From positions 43,676,469 to 43,740,468 of the forward strand of contig CM076996.1 of NCBI GenBank assembly GCA_039090855.1: DNA of 64,000 nt. The letters run 5' to 3'. Below, in pieces: positions 42,965 to 54,349 of the stretch. This DNA comes from Macrothele yani (Eukaryota > Arthropoda > Arachnida > Araneae > Macrothelidae). Below the pieces are notes generated by a model. It made no database searches and was not told the origin of the DNA. It saw only the letters and a program-made list of their open reading frames with translations. Numbering within the stretch: the stretch's first letter is position 1; the number at the start of each line of letters is the position of its first letter. Position numbers and translations under genes: made by a program.

Positions 42965-43970
42965 ATGCAGACGCCGGATTTGAGAATCACCTTCCTGTAT
43001 GAATTTGAACTGGGCCATTCTGCAGGAATTGCAGCTCGAAACGTTAACAAAGCTTTTGGGGAGAATACAGCCAACGAACGAACCATTCATCAATGGTTTG
43101 TGAAGTTTCAAAACGGAGATACGGACCTGCAAAACGAAGCACGTGATAACCCACCTGTTGCTGTTTCTGACGATGTTCTGTTACGTGTGGTTGAAGCAGA
43201 CCCCCGAAAAACGTGTCGCAAGATCCCCCACACGACAGTTGTTCGACGTCTGCATGGCTGCGCTGGGTAAGGTAAAAAAGCTCGACACGTGGCTGCCGAA
43301 TGAGTTGACAACTGCCAACAAGACTAGGCGTTTGGAAGTATGCACGTTGCTGCTTGCCAGGAATAAACAGGAACATCTACTGCATCGAATCATCACCTGC
43401 AACGAGAAGTGGGCCCTTTATGATAATCGAAAACGATCTGCACAATAGTTAAGCAAGGCACAGCCTGCTGGACGGCATCCTAAGCCACCCCTACACACCA
43501 AGAAGATGATGCTCCTTGTCTGGTGCTCCACAGCCGGGATAATTCATCGGAGTTTCTTGGCAAAAGAGCAAACCATCACTGCAGAACGTTATTGTGCTGA
43601 GTTACACCAGATGCTCCGGAAATTGCTGCAGAAACAACCGGCTTTGGTCAACAGACATGGTGTTGTTCTGCTCCAGGACAACCACCGCCCTCATGACGCA
43701 CAACGAACGATGCTGACACTAAGTGCCTTGGCCTATGAAGCACCGCCTCATCTTGCATATTCCCCGGACATGTCCCCGACAGACTATAATCTGTTTCGTC
43801 GCATAGATCACTTCCTGTCCGGGAAACAGTTCATGACAGACAAAGAGGTTCAACGTGCAGTTGATGATTTCTTCGGGTTCCAGCCACAAGACCTTTTTCG
43901 TTCTGAGATCATGGCCTTGCTAAACAGATGGCAACTATGTGTCAATGCCGAGGGGGATTATTTTGCCTAG
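42965..43970 (+). pseudogene. Mariner transposase (cecropia type), frameshifts, first Asp lost
   Basis: Starts MQTPDLRITFLYEFELGHSA, GIAARNVNKAFGENTANERT, IHQWFVKFQNGDTDLQNEAR. Shift near 43225-43250, then AALGKVKKLDTWLPNELTTA and IITCNEKWALYDNRKRSAQ: the first Asp of the CDEKW motif is Asn. After a stop at 43446 the frame from 43506 reads WCSTAGIIHRSFLAKEQTIT, VVLLQDNHRPHDA (second Asp) and LAYSPDMSPTDYNLFRRI (third Asp), ending NAEGDYFA. It is very like the transposase part of vertebrate SETMAR. Cannot be active. Confidence 0.88.
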
Positions 43971-44050
43971 GTAAGTTGTCCTACTTTTCCGTTCTCGCCG
44001 TCCACGTATGCTGGTCCTTTGCCGAAAATTTCATTCGCACCTACCCAATA

Positions 44051-44210
44051 ATTACAAGAGGCAAAGTTAGTAGTAATAGCACAGGTAAAATATACGTTAT
44101 GCGAATGTTGTAACTAAACACTAAAAACTGTATTGAACTTTGACTTGGATTAAAACCTATATTAAAAGAACATTAGTAAAAATACAAGTACAAAATACAA
44201 TGCTGGTTAC
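44051..44210. other. No gene seen
   Basis: Short AT-rich stretch between the mariner terminus and the pseudogene end. Confidence 0.4.
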
Positions 44211-45660
44211 AGTTGGAATTCAGACTTTGTCTGGAACGTTTTCATATTGTTGCGTGATTGAATCCTTGCGAGAATGAATCCATGTCTTTGTTCGGCCCCA
44301 CAAACTGCTGCTGAAACCTCAGTGACTAGATGAACACACCTTTCAGTTCTTTGGAAGTGACAGGAAATCTCTTTGGTTCTCTCCAACCACTCATAAAATT
44401 GTGTGACCTTAGGGCTGTCAGAACTGTACCTCCTTGTCAGGATATTCTGTATTACTTCTTCAGGTATCTTCTGAATTAGAGGCGGCCACCCCGGTGGCGC
44501 AGTGGTCTAAGCGATGGCCTATGATCATTCGTCCGAAAGGGGTCCGGGTTCGAATCCCGGTAAAGCATGGATGTTGTGTTTGTCTTACGGCACTGGTTCT
44601 CTCCATTCCCTGGAACCAGTGAGTGTAAATTAGGGACGGGCGACTGCTTATAGCTCATTGAGTTGCTCACGGTGGTCGTTAAACCTCCAATCAAAAAATA
44701 AAAATAAAAATTAGAGGCGGTTGAGATCGTTCATTTTTTACATGCCAGTCTATTAGATCAATGTATTGTTTTGCGTGAAAACTTACCTTAGGTACGTGGA
44801 ATTGTCTCAAAGTATCTTCCCGGTGCCTAGCTGCAATGATCTTTCTTAATGCTTACTCACGTGTGGCTTCTCTTTCATCAGTCAACACGGAAAGGAGCAT
44901 GTTTACAGGATGGAGGAAAAAGTATTCCTTTGGATTACCTCATCAACAGTACTCCTAAGATTTTCTGGAAGATAACGTGATCGTTCTATCATTGTCCAGA
45001 TGTGTCGAGCTCCATTGGTGCAAGAAGGCTTCCTCTTGATGGTGAACCATGTCGGGACATAAACCTTCATGATGAAAGTAGAAATGGAAACAAGATTCGC
45101 TGAAGGATCTTCGGTGGCTATGTAGAGACGAAGTATTCTCGCTGCTGTTGTTATCTAATGAGAATGTGCTACTAGGTCTGGGTTTTCAAAGGCAAGGTCT
45201 TCAGAGCGATTGCCAGATGAAACTGCTTGATGTATGCGGTAAAAGTATTTTTGATCTGTGCTAAGATCATCTTGGTTAACAGTAGAGAAGTTATCGACTA
45301 ATATGGGGTTAAATGAAGTCACGCTTAGTTCTTCACAATTCATAGTAGCTTTACCTATTGGTCCAGAAGAGGATTTTGGGCCATGAGTATCACCACCGAG
45401 CTTCTCCATTAGATGTCTAAGTGGTAGCTCATTTTATGTAATAAAGAGATCTGCCACTGGAGCGGTCTTTGAAGATCTAACTCAATTAATCTAATCACTC
45501 CTTTTGAACAAACGTTGACATTGGTACTGTCGCATCCAACTGCAAATAAACCATTCATGTTAACTTCACCCTTCTCAAAGAAATTCATGATGCCTGTTTT
45601 GATTGTTACTGCTTCTCCTGTGGCAACAGTGATGTGGTCTATATATTTGGAATCAGGTTA
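44211..45660 (-). pseudogene. Pseudogene of a dispersed arthropod gene of unknown function, split by a SINE
   Basis: Minus strand, about 400 codons in drifting frames. From 45660: SKYIDHITVATGEAVTIKTG, VGCDSTNVNVCSKGVIRLIE, then MEKLGGDTHGPKSSSGPIGK and DDLSTDQKYFYRIHQAVSSG (open 45409-45155). After the stop: ITTAARILRLYIATEDPSAN, FIMKVYVPTWFTIKRKPSCT and RHIWTMIERSRYLPENL; later KQYIDLIDWHVKNERSQPPL. Beyond the SINE: PEEVIQNILTRRYSS and ERCVHLVTEVSAAVCGAEQR, ending SEFQL and a stop near 44213. I recall this family from many arthropod predictions, always multi-copy and unnamed, but no domain I can name. At least three frameshifts and two stops. The 5' end may be truncated or continue across an intron. 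Confidence 0.55.
44486..44708 (+). mobile_element. SINE-A copy 7
   Basis: Target duplications AATTAGAGGCGG (44474-44485 and 44709-44720), perfect 12 bp. Boxes A (TGGCGCAGTGG) and B (GGTTCGAATCC) intact. A-rich tail. It lies in the pseudogene; removing it restores the reading QPPLIQKIPEEV. Confidence 0.93.
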
Positions 45661-45834
45661 ATAAAAAATAAACTATTAGCATTATAATGTATTTGAAAGA
45701 ATAATTTATCTACAACTACAAGCAGATAAAAGCCATTCGACATGCATTTGGTAGCAGAACCTCATCCCACAAATACAAGACAGGAGGGAAAAAAATCCTT
45801 GAAATACCGCAAGCGACGTATATATTTCTGGGAA
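45661..45834. other. No gene seen upstream of the pseudogene
   Basis: AT-rich; could hold an intron or missing 5' exons of the pseudogene. Confidence 0.35.
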
Positions 45835-46030
45835 TTTAAAGCTTCTTAGGGCACCTGAAAATTAATGCCGAAAATTTTGAATATTTTTATATAACAATAA
45901 CGAATCATTATTTGCGTTTTCCAACCCCAGGCTAGTTCATATTTTTTTTAAATGATGCAAATAAAAAATTCTTATAAATGATGGTAAAACGTCATTTTTT
46001 GGAAATTTCAACCTCCGTGGGGCACCTGAA
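45835..46030 (-). repeat. ~190 bp repeat, copy 2
   Basis: Inverted partner of 42105-42295. AAGCTTCTTAGGGCACCTGA at 45839 corresponds to the 42280s; GTTTTCCAACCCCAGGCTAG at 45917 to the 42200s. A further TTCCCAACCCCAGCTGAT at 46089 suggests a partial third copy. TIR-like ends not found. Confidence 0.8.
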
Positions 46031-46189
46031 TATATAGTGCTAAAGGCTTCAAAAATCTTGGCGTGATACACATATTCGGTGCCTTCAAATTTCCCAACCC
46101 CAGCTGATATGAATTTCCAAAAAACTTTTTTCACTCCACCCTAATGTGGGTGATAACCAATGAAAGTATGGTAAACAGATTACCCACAA

Positions 46190-46570
46190 GACGGCATAAA
46201 CAAATTTTTATGTTTGGAACTACATCCACGATTCTAAAAATCGGATTTAAAAAATTCTTCCAGCATTCGGTGACTGTATCGGCAAAACGTTTCATGCATT
46301 TTTGGCTTTGCACGAGGCTTCGTTTCGTAGCTAGGCAGCGTAGATCTATATTTCGGTGATGCGAGGTAAATTTGCGTTCGGCGCGATGTCAATTCTTGTA
46401 AAAGACCAATTTCAAAAATTCTTTTTACATCTGTTAACGATAATTACGAATTCTTATTTCACACATTTGGTTTCAGCATTACCCAATGTAAATTGTTGCC
46501 GCTAGGTTCAGTAAACTTAAATATTTATTTCGACAATATTTCAACTTCTATGGAGATTCGATTAAAAAAG
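46190..46570 (+). repeat. Units of the ~155 bp tandem repeat
   Basis: ATTCTAAAAATCGGATTTAA near 46231, GTAAAAGACCAATTTCAAAA near 46397, and GCCGCTAGGTTCAGTAAACT near 46499. Two to three units, well diverged. Confidence 0.5.
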
Positions 46571-47792
46571 TATTTCAATGCAAGCTAGCTTTCTCTATGA
46601 TTGGCGTAATCCGCATTCTGCCCTAAATTACCTAATCCACTCATTGTCTTGCCAACCAGTGCGCTTAACATTGCTTCTATATACACCAGGACCTATATAT
46701 ACGTATGTACGTCTACGCTTCCGTTTGTAAAGTTCTTTTCGTGTCAAATCATGCAGAAAAAGCTGGAAAGCGCATGGAAAACTGTAGTCACGATCACATT
46801 TTTCCGTAATTTTCCAGTATTGATGACACAAAATTATCCTGTTAGATAGTAGCATGAAATCAGTTTTTGTCAGAAAACGTAACACAAAACCAAAAATGCG
46901 CAACAATATCATAGTAAGACCAGTGCTGACATTTTGATGAGATGTGTGGGTGACCAAACACGTCGGCAAGGGGGTGTGAGGGTGGGCCCACTCTGAAATT
47001 TGTCTTGCCCACCCTGCAGCCCACCCAGTTCAAAATGTGACGTTTTTCAACATATTTAATTTTCAAATATAATATGGACTTTGTCATATAATAAGTCTTG
47101 TGTTTTATTTCAGGCAGCCCTATGTACTTTCCCCTAGGAAGTGCGTTGGTTACGTCTCCAAAAAAAAAAAAAAAAAAAAAAAGAAAAAAGGTTATCAAAA
47201 TAGCATTTGCGCAGGACCATGAAAATTTTATTGTTCCCCACTCTTCCACTTCCTTAATTCAAGCCTCTTTTTCATGTTTGTATGGTCAGGAGGGCTATGA
47301 GGAGGGTGGATAGGGATTCACTGAGGGGTCACTACTAATTGCTCTGTTTGTTTTCTTTACAAAATAGGGAATTCGAACCCGGAACGTAGGGCTCTTAAGA
47401 CTGCTCCGGAACAATGAAAGAGCAGAAAGTGGCTGACAACTGCTTTGTGAGAGAGGAGTGCAAGGCAAAGTCACTGGCTGGAAGGAAGGTAGTTAAGCAG
47501 GGGGAGGTACTGTTTCTGTGTTGCACGACGTTAAAATTTCATTCAGATAACCAAAAACGCCATTTTCTTTTAAATAAATTATTCAAGTACAGTACTATTT
47601 TCGTAAGCAAAAATGCAAAATTTTGAAAATAAATTTAAGACAACGCATTCAGAGCAAGCAAAACGTTGAAGGCGACATTCAACAACACTTGTATCTTACA
47701 CCAGTGGCGTGACGAGTCAGATCCGTGTATGCACGTGTGTCCAGGTGGAGGGATCGGGATTGCACGAATTCCGTTGTAGCCGGTAGTGAAAA
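46571..47792. other. No gene seen
   Basis: Unassigned. An A-run of about 24 lies at 47159-47182. On the minus strand near 47345-47390 GGGTTCGAATTCC resembles a tRNA box B without a clear box A. ORFs 46628-46969 and 46860-47249 (minus) match no family I know. Confidence 0.5.
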
Positions 47793-47800
47793 GCATTAAA

Positions 47801-48016
47801 GACGCTCCAGTGGCGCAGTGGATTAACCGTTGGCTTCTGATCATTCGTCCGAGAAGAGTCCGCGTTCGAATCCTGGTGAAGCATAGACGTGATTATCTTA
47901 CGGCAAGGGCTCTCTCCCTTCTCTGGAACCAGTGACTTTAAATTAGGGACGTGCGATTGCTTATATAGTCCATTGAGTTGCTCATGGTGGTCGTAAAACT
48001 CCCAATAAAAAAAAAG
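47801..48016 (+). mobile_element. SINE-A copy 8
   Basis: Target duplications GCATTAAA (47793-47800 and 48017-48024). Box A intact, box B GCGTTCGAATCC; moderately diverged body; A-tail 48007-48015. Confidence 0.88.
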
Positions 48017-48217
48017 GCATTAAAAAATTGTTCTTTCAGTGTTTTGTAAGAAAAACAAGTTGCTATTAAAGCTTGCCCCACCAAAAATAATGCTCGCTCA
48101 ACCGTCGCCCATCCTGGTTTCTAAGTCAGCGACGTCACTGTGGGTGATTACGAAGAAAATGGAGAACAAGCTGCAGGTATTTGGAAATAGTGTCTTACGA
48201 GGAATTCATTTCCCAGC

Positions 48218-48305
48218 ACAGTAAAACCTCATTTATCCAATTTAATTGAGACCACGGTGCCGTCAAATAATCGAAAATTCTGGGTAATTGAGAATACTGT
48301 ATATT
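48218..48305 (+). repeat. Possible pogo-like MITE terminus
   Basis: CAGTAAAACCTCATTTATCC with AATAATCGAAAATTCTGGGT and AATTGAGAATACTG. CAGT...ACTG ends about 80 bp apart, with TA just after. It resembles the terminus at 35324. Confidence 0.35.
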
Positions 48306-48464
48306 GGTTGCCAATTATAACTAAACCTAGAATTTTTTTTTTCGCCCTCAATGCTAATTCTTAAACAACCTTAAGCCATCAAACATTAAGAAATGAAAAC
48401 AAAAATGATGTAAGCTGATTTTTATTGCAACTGGTTCCATTCACTATAAAAATCATTGCTTACA

Positions 48465-48620
48465 TTGCGAATTTTAAATTATGCGCAGTTTTCTCTAAAC
48501 GCATTTGGCTGAAATTTTTGGTTTGACTAAAAATCCGCTCTGAAATATTTTGTTTTTTCATGTCAGAAATGATTCAGAAGACGTTCTCATTACCCCAGAG
48601 AATTCCATGTCATCTTTCTT
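48465..48620 (+). repeat. Unit related to the ~155 bp repeat and to 1.7 and 9 kb
   Basis: TTTTAAATTATGCGCAGTTTT (also near 1731), AAAAATCCGCTCTGAAATAT, and GATTCAGAAGACGTTCTCAT (compare GATTCAAAAGACGTGCTTAT near 8993 and GATTCAAAAGGCGTGCTCAT near 4799). Confidence 0.6.
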
Positions 48621-49702
48621 TTTTCTGCGACGCATTAGCGAAAAACTGCATTTCGAACAAGCGTATCTGGAAAAACACCTCTGTGAAATAGACATCCGAA
48701 ACACTGTAATGACAAATAAAATTATTTTCTTTCCATTCTCATGCTCTTTGGAAATAAAGCATGTGCGCAGTGAAAAATGATAACACACGGAATGTTGAAC
48801 ATTGTGTTTTTTCTTGCCGCCCAAAGCTGACTTCGTTCGCAGTCGCTTCCCGAGTTAGCAATACTTATAACTATCCATGGGGTTCAATATCGATATGCTC
48901 TACCCGTGAAAGCTGAGCAGAGCAGCAGCGCTCTCAGTCGGTCCCATACCTTCTTTAAATCCCTCAACACAGCTTCCCAATTTCCGGACACTTTATCTTC
49001 CCGCTAGGCATGCGACCATGGTCATTACTCGGCGGCTATTCAGACAACGGCAGTTCCTAGTGCATCTCATGGACGTGACGAAGCGAAGGTCCGGTAGTTT
49101 GATCGCTCGTTACAAAATCGATGCCACGAAGGTTCCAAGCCGATATATCGATAAGTTGCTTGGGGTTATCTGCTATTTCGAGCTTTGGAATTTTCAACCA
49201 ATCATACGAAGCGAGCAATCCCATTTTTTGGAACAATAGTTTTGGAGAAAAGGCTGTCCTGCCAAAAAAAAAAAAAAAAAAAAAATAAGAAGTGCTGTAA
49301 TGCGTTTCGGTGACTCTGAAAAGCGCAAGTTTTATTTAGAATGTTCGTTTTTTTCATTCAATGTTTTTATGTGCAGAATAATCATAATCACACGGCGTCT
49401 GTTTAATAATACGCAGATACCCGGGCTTTTAGCTTGTTTTATTGAATTATTACACACTTGTAACGAAAGTAAGAATTAATTAATTAATAAAAAAAAAAAG
49501 GCCACGGAAAGTATTCTTAGCAGTTAACTTCAAATTGACAACAGCTGGAAATATAATTGGGTTACGACTCGTAAAATAATCCGAAATAATATTAGATTAT
49601 GTTTGTGCTCACATAAGCAATTCACACAGAGCAAATACGTATTGTATTACTTGTTCATGAAGCTAACTTTCCAAATTCGTAAGTACATACAGTGCATGAA
49701 TG
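48621..49702. other. No gene seen
   Basis: Unassigned; A-run of about 22 at 49264-49285. ORF 49018-49239 is of unknown nature. Confidence 0.5.
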
Positions 49703-49710
49703 AAATGTAA

Positions 49711-49946
49711 CCCACCTCGTGGCACAGTGGTCTAAGCGCTGGCTGGCTTCTGACCGTTCGTCAAAGTGGGTCCGGGTTCGAATTCCAGTGGGGCATGGAT
49801 GTTGTGTTTGTCTTACGGCACTGGCTCTCTTCCTTCTCTGAAATTTGGCCCTAAACTAAATTAAGGACAGGCGACTGCTTGTAGCCCATTGAGTTGCTCA
49901 CGGTGGTCATTAAACACTCAACAACAACAACAACAACAACAAAATT
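49711..49946 (+). mobile_element. SINE-A copy 9
   Basis: Target duplications AAATGTAA (49703-49710 and 49947-49954). The tail is (CAA)n instead of pure A. Box A is changed to TGGCACAGTGG; box B GGTTCGAATTCC. Confidence 0.88.
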
Positions 49947-49954
49947 AAATGTAA

Positions 49955-50562
49955 AACTGTATTTAAGAAGGAACAGAGAAGTACATCAATTCAGAAAAAA
50001 ATAGCACATGCCGTAAAGTTCAAGCCAGTGCGATATAAAGAGTCAACACGTAGTTCTACAACTAACCAATCAAACTGATTTTCATACAAATTGGAAATAA
50101 ATTACGTAATGAAAAAGTGAATTGCCTAGCATCAGCTCGTGGTTTAGCACGCAGGAAGAGCATGTGCAAGGAGAAATAATATATTAATATTTTTATATGC
50201 TTCACAACGGTATTAAAAGTACCTAATGAAACAAGATACCAAATAAATAATAAAATGTCCGGGATTGGACGCGGAGTCCGATTCATCATGTTCTAGCAAA
50301 GCAAGTTCAAATGCGCCACAAAAAAGGACACAGTTTAAAAGATGTGACAACATAAGTCGATTAACTTTTACTCTTCCTTTTACTGTTGAATTTTCCACTT
50401 AGTATTGAATTCTAGTTGCAATCTTATGTTTGTCCACCAAGTACAACCAAAATCGGCACACTATTCTTCTTGTGTGCACAAGACACACCATGCTTCTGAA
50501 TTTTGTCGGCAAAATGTCATAAACGTGGGAAGCAAAGTACAGCATTTTATGTCACAGCCATA
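49955..50562. other. No gene seen
   Basis: Unassigned AT-rich DNA. Confidence 0.5.
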
Positions 50563-50564
50563 TA

Positions 50565-51775
50565 CATCAAAGAGCCAAAATATTATGACCAGCACGTCTT
50601 TGTGCAAATCGAAGTAACTACAGCTAAACGACGGGGCGTGTGAAGGTCATGTAGTGGTTGGTATAAGTGACACCTGATATTGGGCTCTGTTAATCAGTGT
50701 TATTCTTGTTCTTCTGATGGGAACGGAAGCGGACTTAAGCGAGTTTGACACAGGCTAAACTGTAATGGCTTGACGACTGGGTCAGAGCATTCTCGAGACG
50801 GCAAGGCTTATGGAGTGCTTACGGTTAGTACCTTCAAAAAGTGGTCCGAAGAGGGTAAACCCACGGAACTGCCGGCAAGGTGTGGGCCGACAACGGCTTA
50901 TCGATGCTAGAGGCGAACTCGTATGGTACGAGCCAACAAAAAGAATACCGTGGCCTGACTCGCCTGAAATTTGTATACTGGTGACGGGAGTGATATGTAA
51001 CAACATACAGTACATCGAACTCTGCTGAAAATGGGACTGCTTAGCCGAAGGCCGCTCAGAGTTCCCATGCTAACCTTGGTTTACCGTCGAATGCGCCTAC
51101 AATGGGCTCAATAGCATCAAAACTGGACACTGAATGATTGGAAGAAGGTCGTCTGGCCCGATGAATCCCGTTTCCTGTTACACCATGTGAACGGCTGGGT
51201 ATATGTGCGTCGTTTACCTGGGTAAATGTTGGCACCAGGATGCACAGTGGGACGAAAACAAGCTGGTGAATGAAGTGTAATGCTTTGGGCAATGTTCTGC
51301 TGGGGAAACCCTGAGTCCAGTCTTTCATGCGCAGGAAACTATGACGTTTACTACCTACCTGAACATCATTGCAGACCAGGTGCATCCTTCCATGGCAACG
51401 GTATTCGCCTCTAGTAGTACCTTGTTTCAGGAGAATAATGCGCCATGCCACACAGCCCGGAATGTTCGAAAATGGTCAGTGGAACATCAGGAAGACTCCC
51501 AGGAATTGCCCTGGCCTCGGAATTTCCCAGACATCAATCTAATTGAGCATCTGTGGTGTGTGTTGGAACAGCAAATCTGCTCTGAGGCGGCTCAACCACG
51601 TAACTTACAAGAGTTTAAAGGATCTGCTGGTAACGTGTTGGTACGAGGTAACACAAGGCACCTTTAGAAAACTTGAATAGTCCATGCCTCTCGGGGTAAG
51701 AGCTTTTTTTTTGCGGCACGTGGGGGGACCAACATCATATTAAGCAGGTAGTCATAATGTTTTGTCTCTTCGGTG
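50565..51775 (+). mobile_element. Complete Tc1-like element (1.21 kb) with TA duplication
   Basis: Left end CATCAAAGAGCCAAAATATT; right end on the minus strand CACCGAAGAGACAAAACATT. TA at 50563-50564 and 51776-51777. Same family as the partial copy at 1-787. Confidence 0.92.
50717..51666 (+). pseudogene. Tc1 transposase, many stops and frameshifts
   Basis: ATG 50717: MGTEADLSEFDTG, then a stop. VWPDESRFLLHHVNGWV (first Asp kept) near 51150. VMLWAMFCWGN near 51285. TTYLNIIADQVHPSMATVFA, then FQENNAPCHTARNVRKWSVE: the second catalytic Asp is Asn. WPRNFPDINLIEHLWCVLEQ keeps the Glu. The frame ends RGNTRHL at 51665. The helix-turn-helix region is shortened. Confidence 0.85.
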
Positions 51776-51777
51776 TA

Positions 51778-53342
51778 TGTTTCGGAACTGAACTTCCTGA
51801 TTCGCTCAGAATTTTTATCTTTAATTTTTTGCTGTAACTTAAGATCTAGCGTAGGTCTACGCAGTCTTTTAATTTTTAACTTCTGTTCCAATGAATGCGA
51901 GAAGAACGAGTACTTCAGCAAATATTCTACAGTATGCATGATTGAGAAGACAAACATTTAGCTTCTCACCTTTCATTATTTATATAAAGATATGAAGTAA
52001 TACTGGCGCTGTTCCACCGATGAGACAGAAGAATGGCACTAAAATTATCCAGTAACTAATGTGCAAGATGGAGAGAGAGAGAAAGAGAGAGAGAGAGAAA
52101 ATTTTGCGTTTTTTCCTGTAACAAAAGAATGAAGAATGGGCACGGTGGAATTGTGCTCCGATGCTTTTCTACCAAGCGTCGGCTAGCTTCCAACACCGTG
52201 CTTAACTGCGCATTCTCACATAGCCCTGAGTCGGAGCAGCAACAGATTGTGCTCACGCGAAACAGGATTCAAGGTTGTACATGAGCTGTGGATGGAAAAT
52301 CTTGAATGTTTAAATGTAAGAAAACGCAAGATATTTTCACTGCCGTAATGGTGCTTTCCAGAACACAAAACAGCATATTAATTCAACATGTTTTCAATGT
52401 AATCTTCAAACTCACAAATTTTCTTTAATCGTAAATTTTTTCGTTAAGCTAGTAAAATTTTCTGAAAAATGGTGAGTAGAGTCTCATGTGATCCTTCAGA
52501 GGAGCATCCAATGGAACTGCATAAGTCGAAAACATATCAGTTACAGTATCATGTTTCTCAAAACCCTTCGAAATTTTCATCAAGATCGGTGCCCCTATAT
52601 AAAACAGCAACCTTCGGGTAACAGAGCACACGAGAGGCAAGTCGTAAATGTTTATAAACCTATAACTGAGTAACCAATACTGCCGTAATCTCGCTTGGTC
52701 CTTTACAGCATAGTTACACCCTGAATAAGTCCAGTGTTACAGAGAGAGTGGATCAGCACTTGCACCGTGCTAGAGATCTTCAACTGTGTTCCGCAAAACC
52801 TTTACAAATTCTACAATAACATAGGAGTTCCACAGATATACAGGGTGTTTCTAAAATGGTTGGCCAAACTTTGAGAACTTCTACTGCAGATTATAATGAA
52901 AAAGTAATACACACATGGGGCTGGAAATCCTTTTCTACAGAAATATGCAGGGTACACAACAAAGTAGCGCACCAGCCGCCTCATATGCGAACAGAAGCTC
53001 ATAACGATGTGAAACCAACAGAATTGGTGCCACAGGGCTGATCTAATCAGCAGGACTTCAGCTTCAAATTTTCACACTTTTGGTTTTTATTCATATCAGC
53101 CAAAATTTGTTAACATCCTCACATTCATCACAGACAAGAAAAAAAAAAAAAAATAGGGAGACTAAATTAAATCATGTGAATTGCAAAACAATTTTAGGAT
53201 TGCTGACACTGACTAGTTGTTTAATCGACCATGCTAGCATATGATCACGGAAACATATCAGTAGCGGAATAACGAACAGAAGATAGTTAATTTTTTGCGC
53301 AGCATTAAGTACGGCAGTTTTTGAACATAATATTTTGCATAT
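51778..53342. other. No gene seen; (GA)n run and one mariner-like terminus
   Basis: (GA)n at 52069-52098. At 52841 the sequence after a TA begins CAGGGTGTTTCTAAAATGGT, a common start of arthropod mariner-like elements; no partner terminus was found. A-run at 53140-53153. Otherwise unassigned. Confidence 0.5.
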
Positions 53343-53480
53343 CATCATCATCAATTCATATCAATCCACCGCCAGATGAAAATCTCCTCTAAGGATTTAT
53401 ACCCTCTCCCCCAACACTTCTCTAAGATACCTCTAAATTTCTTCCTACACCTTCCCGCCATAAAAAAGTTCTTGTGAATC
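53343..53480 (-). repeat. RTE 3'-end remnant
   Basis: (ATC)n at 53341-53351 and CATATCAATCCACCGCCAGA correspond to the tail and last codons of the RTE family (compare ATTATCAATCCACTGCTGGA at 15088). Diverged; coding part not readable. Confidence 0.55.
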
Positions 53481-53659
53481 ATTTCAGCATGCATGAAATT
53501 TGTGAAAATATCAATATCTAACTTAGTTGCCGTTGCCTTGTTTAGGGAAACATTTAGATATTAAAGATAAAAAAAAAACCCACAAAAACAACCGTGTAGT
53601 AGTTAGTTTTAGGAAAAAAAGATTCCCTGTTTTAATCATTCTCAACCATAAAAAAGATA

Positions 53660-54310
53660 CAGGTAATGTCGACTTCTAACCTTACAGATTTTATAATTGA
53701 CTGGGAGGAACTGAGGGTCGTAGAAAATTTTGTTTTCTTGGGATCCAGAATAGATAACGAGGGGCAATGTGCTGGAGAAATAAGGAGGAGAATAGAAAGA
53801 AAGGCAATGACAAATTTAGAGAAGATTATGAAGGATAAAGACATCTCAATAACACCAAAACTGGAATTGTCAAAGTAATGGTATTTCTTGTGGTAATGTA
53901 TGGTTGTGAAATCTGAACTTTGATGAAGAGTGAGAGTAAGAATATAGATGCTTTTGAATTATGGAACTGAAGACGGCTAGTTAAAAAACCATGGACTGCA
54001 AGAAGAGCTAATCAATCAGTACTTGACTAAATAGAGCCCAGCCACTTGAGACACTTGGGACATTTGTAAGCAAAAACTCACATATTTTGGGCATGTGGAT
54101 TTGAAAAATTGATTCTTCTTGTCAAGGTTGGAGGAAGCAGAAGAAGGGGAAGATAGAAAACAAGATGGTTGGGGGGAATCAAAAAGACGCTTATAGAATG
54201 ACCATAGAAGAGTTGCGAGATCTTGCTGAGAAGAGAACAAGATGGTGAATTTTTGTTCATACAGTCACCAAGAGTCGACCACCACTCGATGGAAGCTAAC
54301 AACAACTATA
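53660..54310 (+). pseudogene. RTE-like C-terminal region from a different, older subfamily
   Basis: Reads VVENFVFLGSRIDNEGQCAG, EIRRRIERKAMTNLEKIMKD, then in shifted frames VVMYGCEIWTLMKS, IDAFELWNWRRLVKKPWTAR and RRGRKTRWLGGIKKTLIE. This is the post-RT region of RTE elements; the wording FELWCWRRLLxxPWTARRxN is especially like BovB-type elements. At least three frameshifts. Distinct from the RTE family at 15-19 kb. Confidence 0.65.
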
Positions 54311-54349
54311 TAAAAAATTTAACAGTCCTCCATTTTTGGCACTCCCTAA

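Larger units (their letters stand above)
42452..44048 (+). mobile_element. Full-length mariner, cecropia type, with a SINE-B inside its leader
   Basis: Left end CTGGTTGGTGCGAATGAAAT, right end (minus strand) TTGGGTAGGTGCGAATGAAA; both continue (T/G)TTCGGC. TA at 42450-42451 and 44049-44050. Removing the SINE (313 bp) and one target duplication leaves about 1.27 kb, the normal mariner size. The termini resemble those of the human Hsmar1 subfamily (TTAGGTTGGTGCAAAAGT). Confidence 0.9.

Noticed and set aside
47345..47390. tRNA gene or SINE head on the minus strand (GGGTTCGAATTCC)
   Set aside because: Only a box B match; no box A at tRNA distance and no fold.
52841..53342. A complete mariner or MITE starting at the CAGGGTGTTTC terminus
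   Set aside because: No matching inverted end or transposase could be found downstream.
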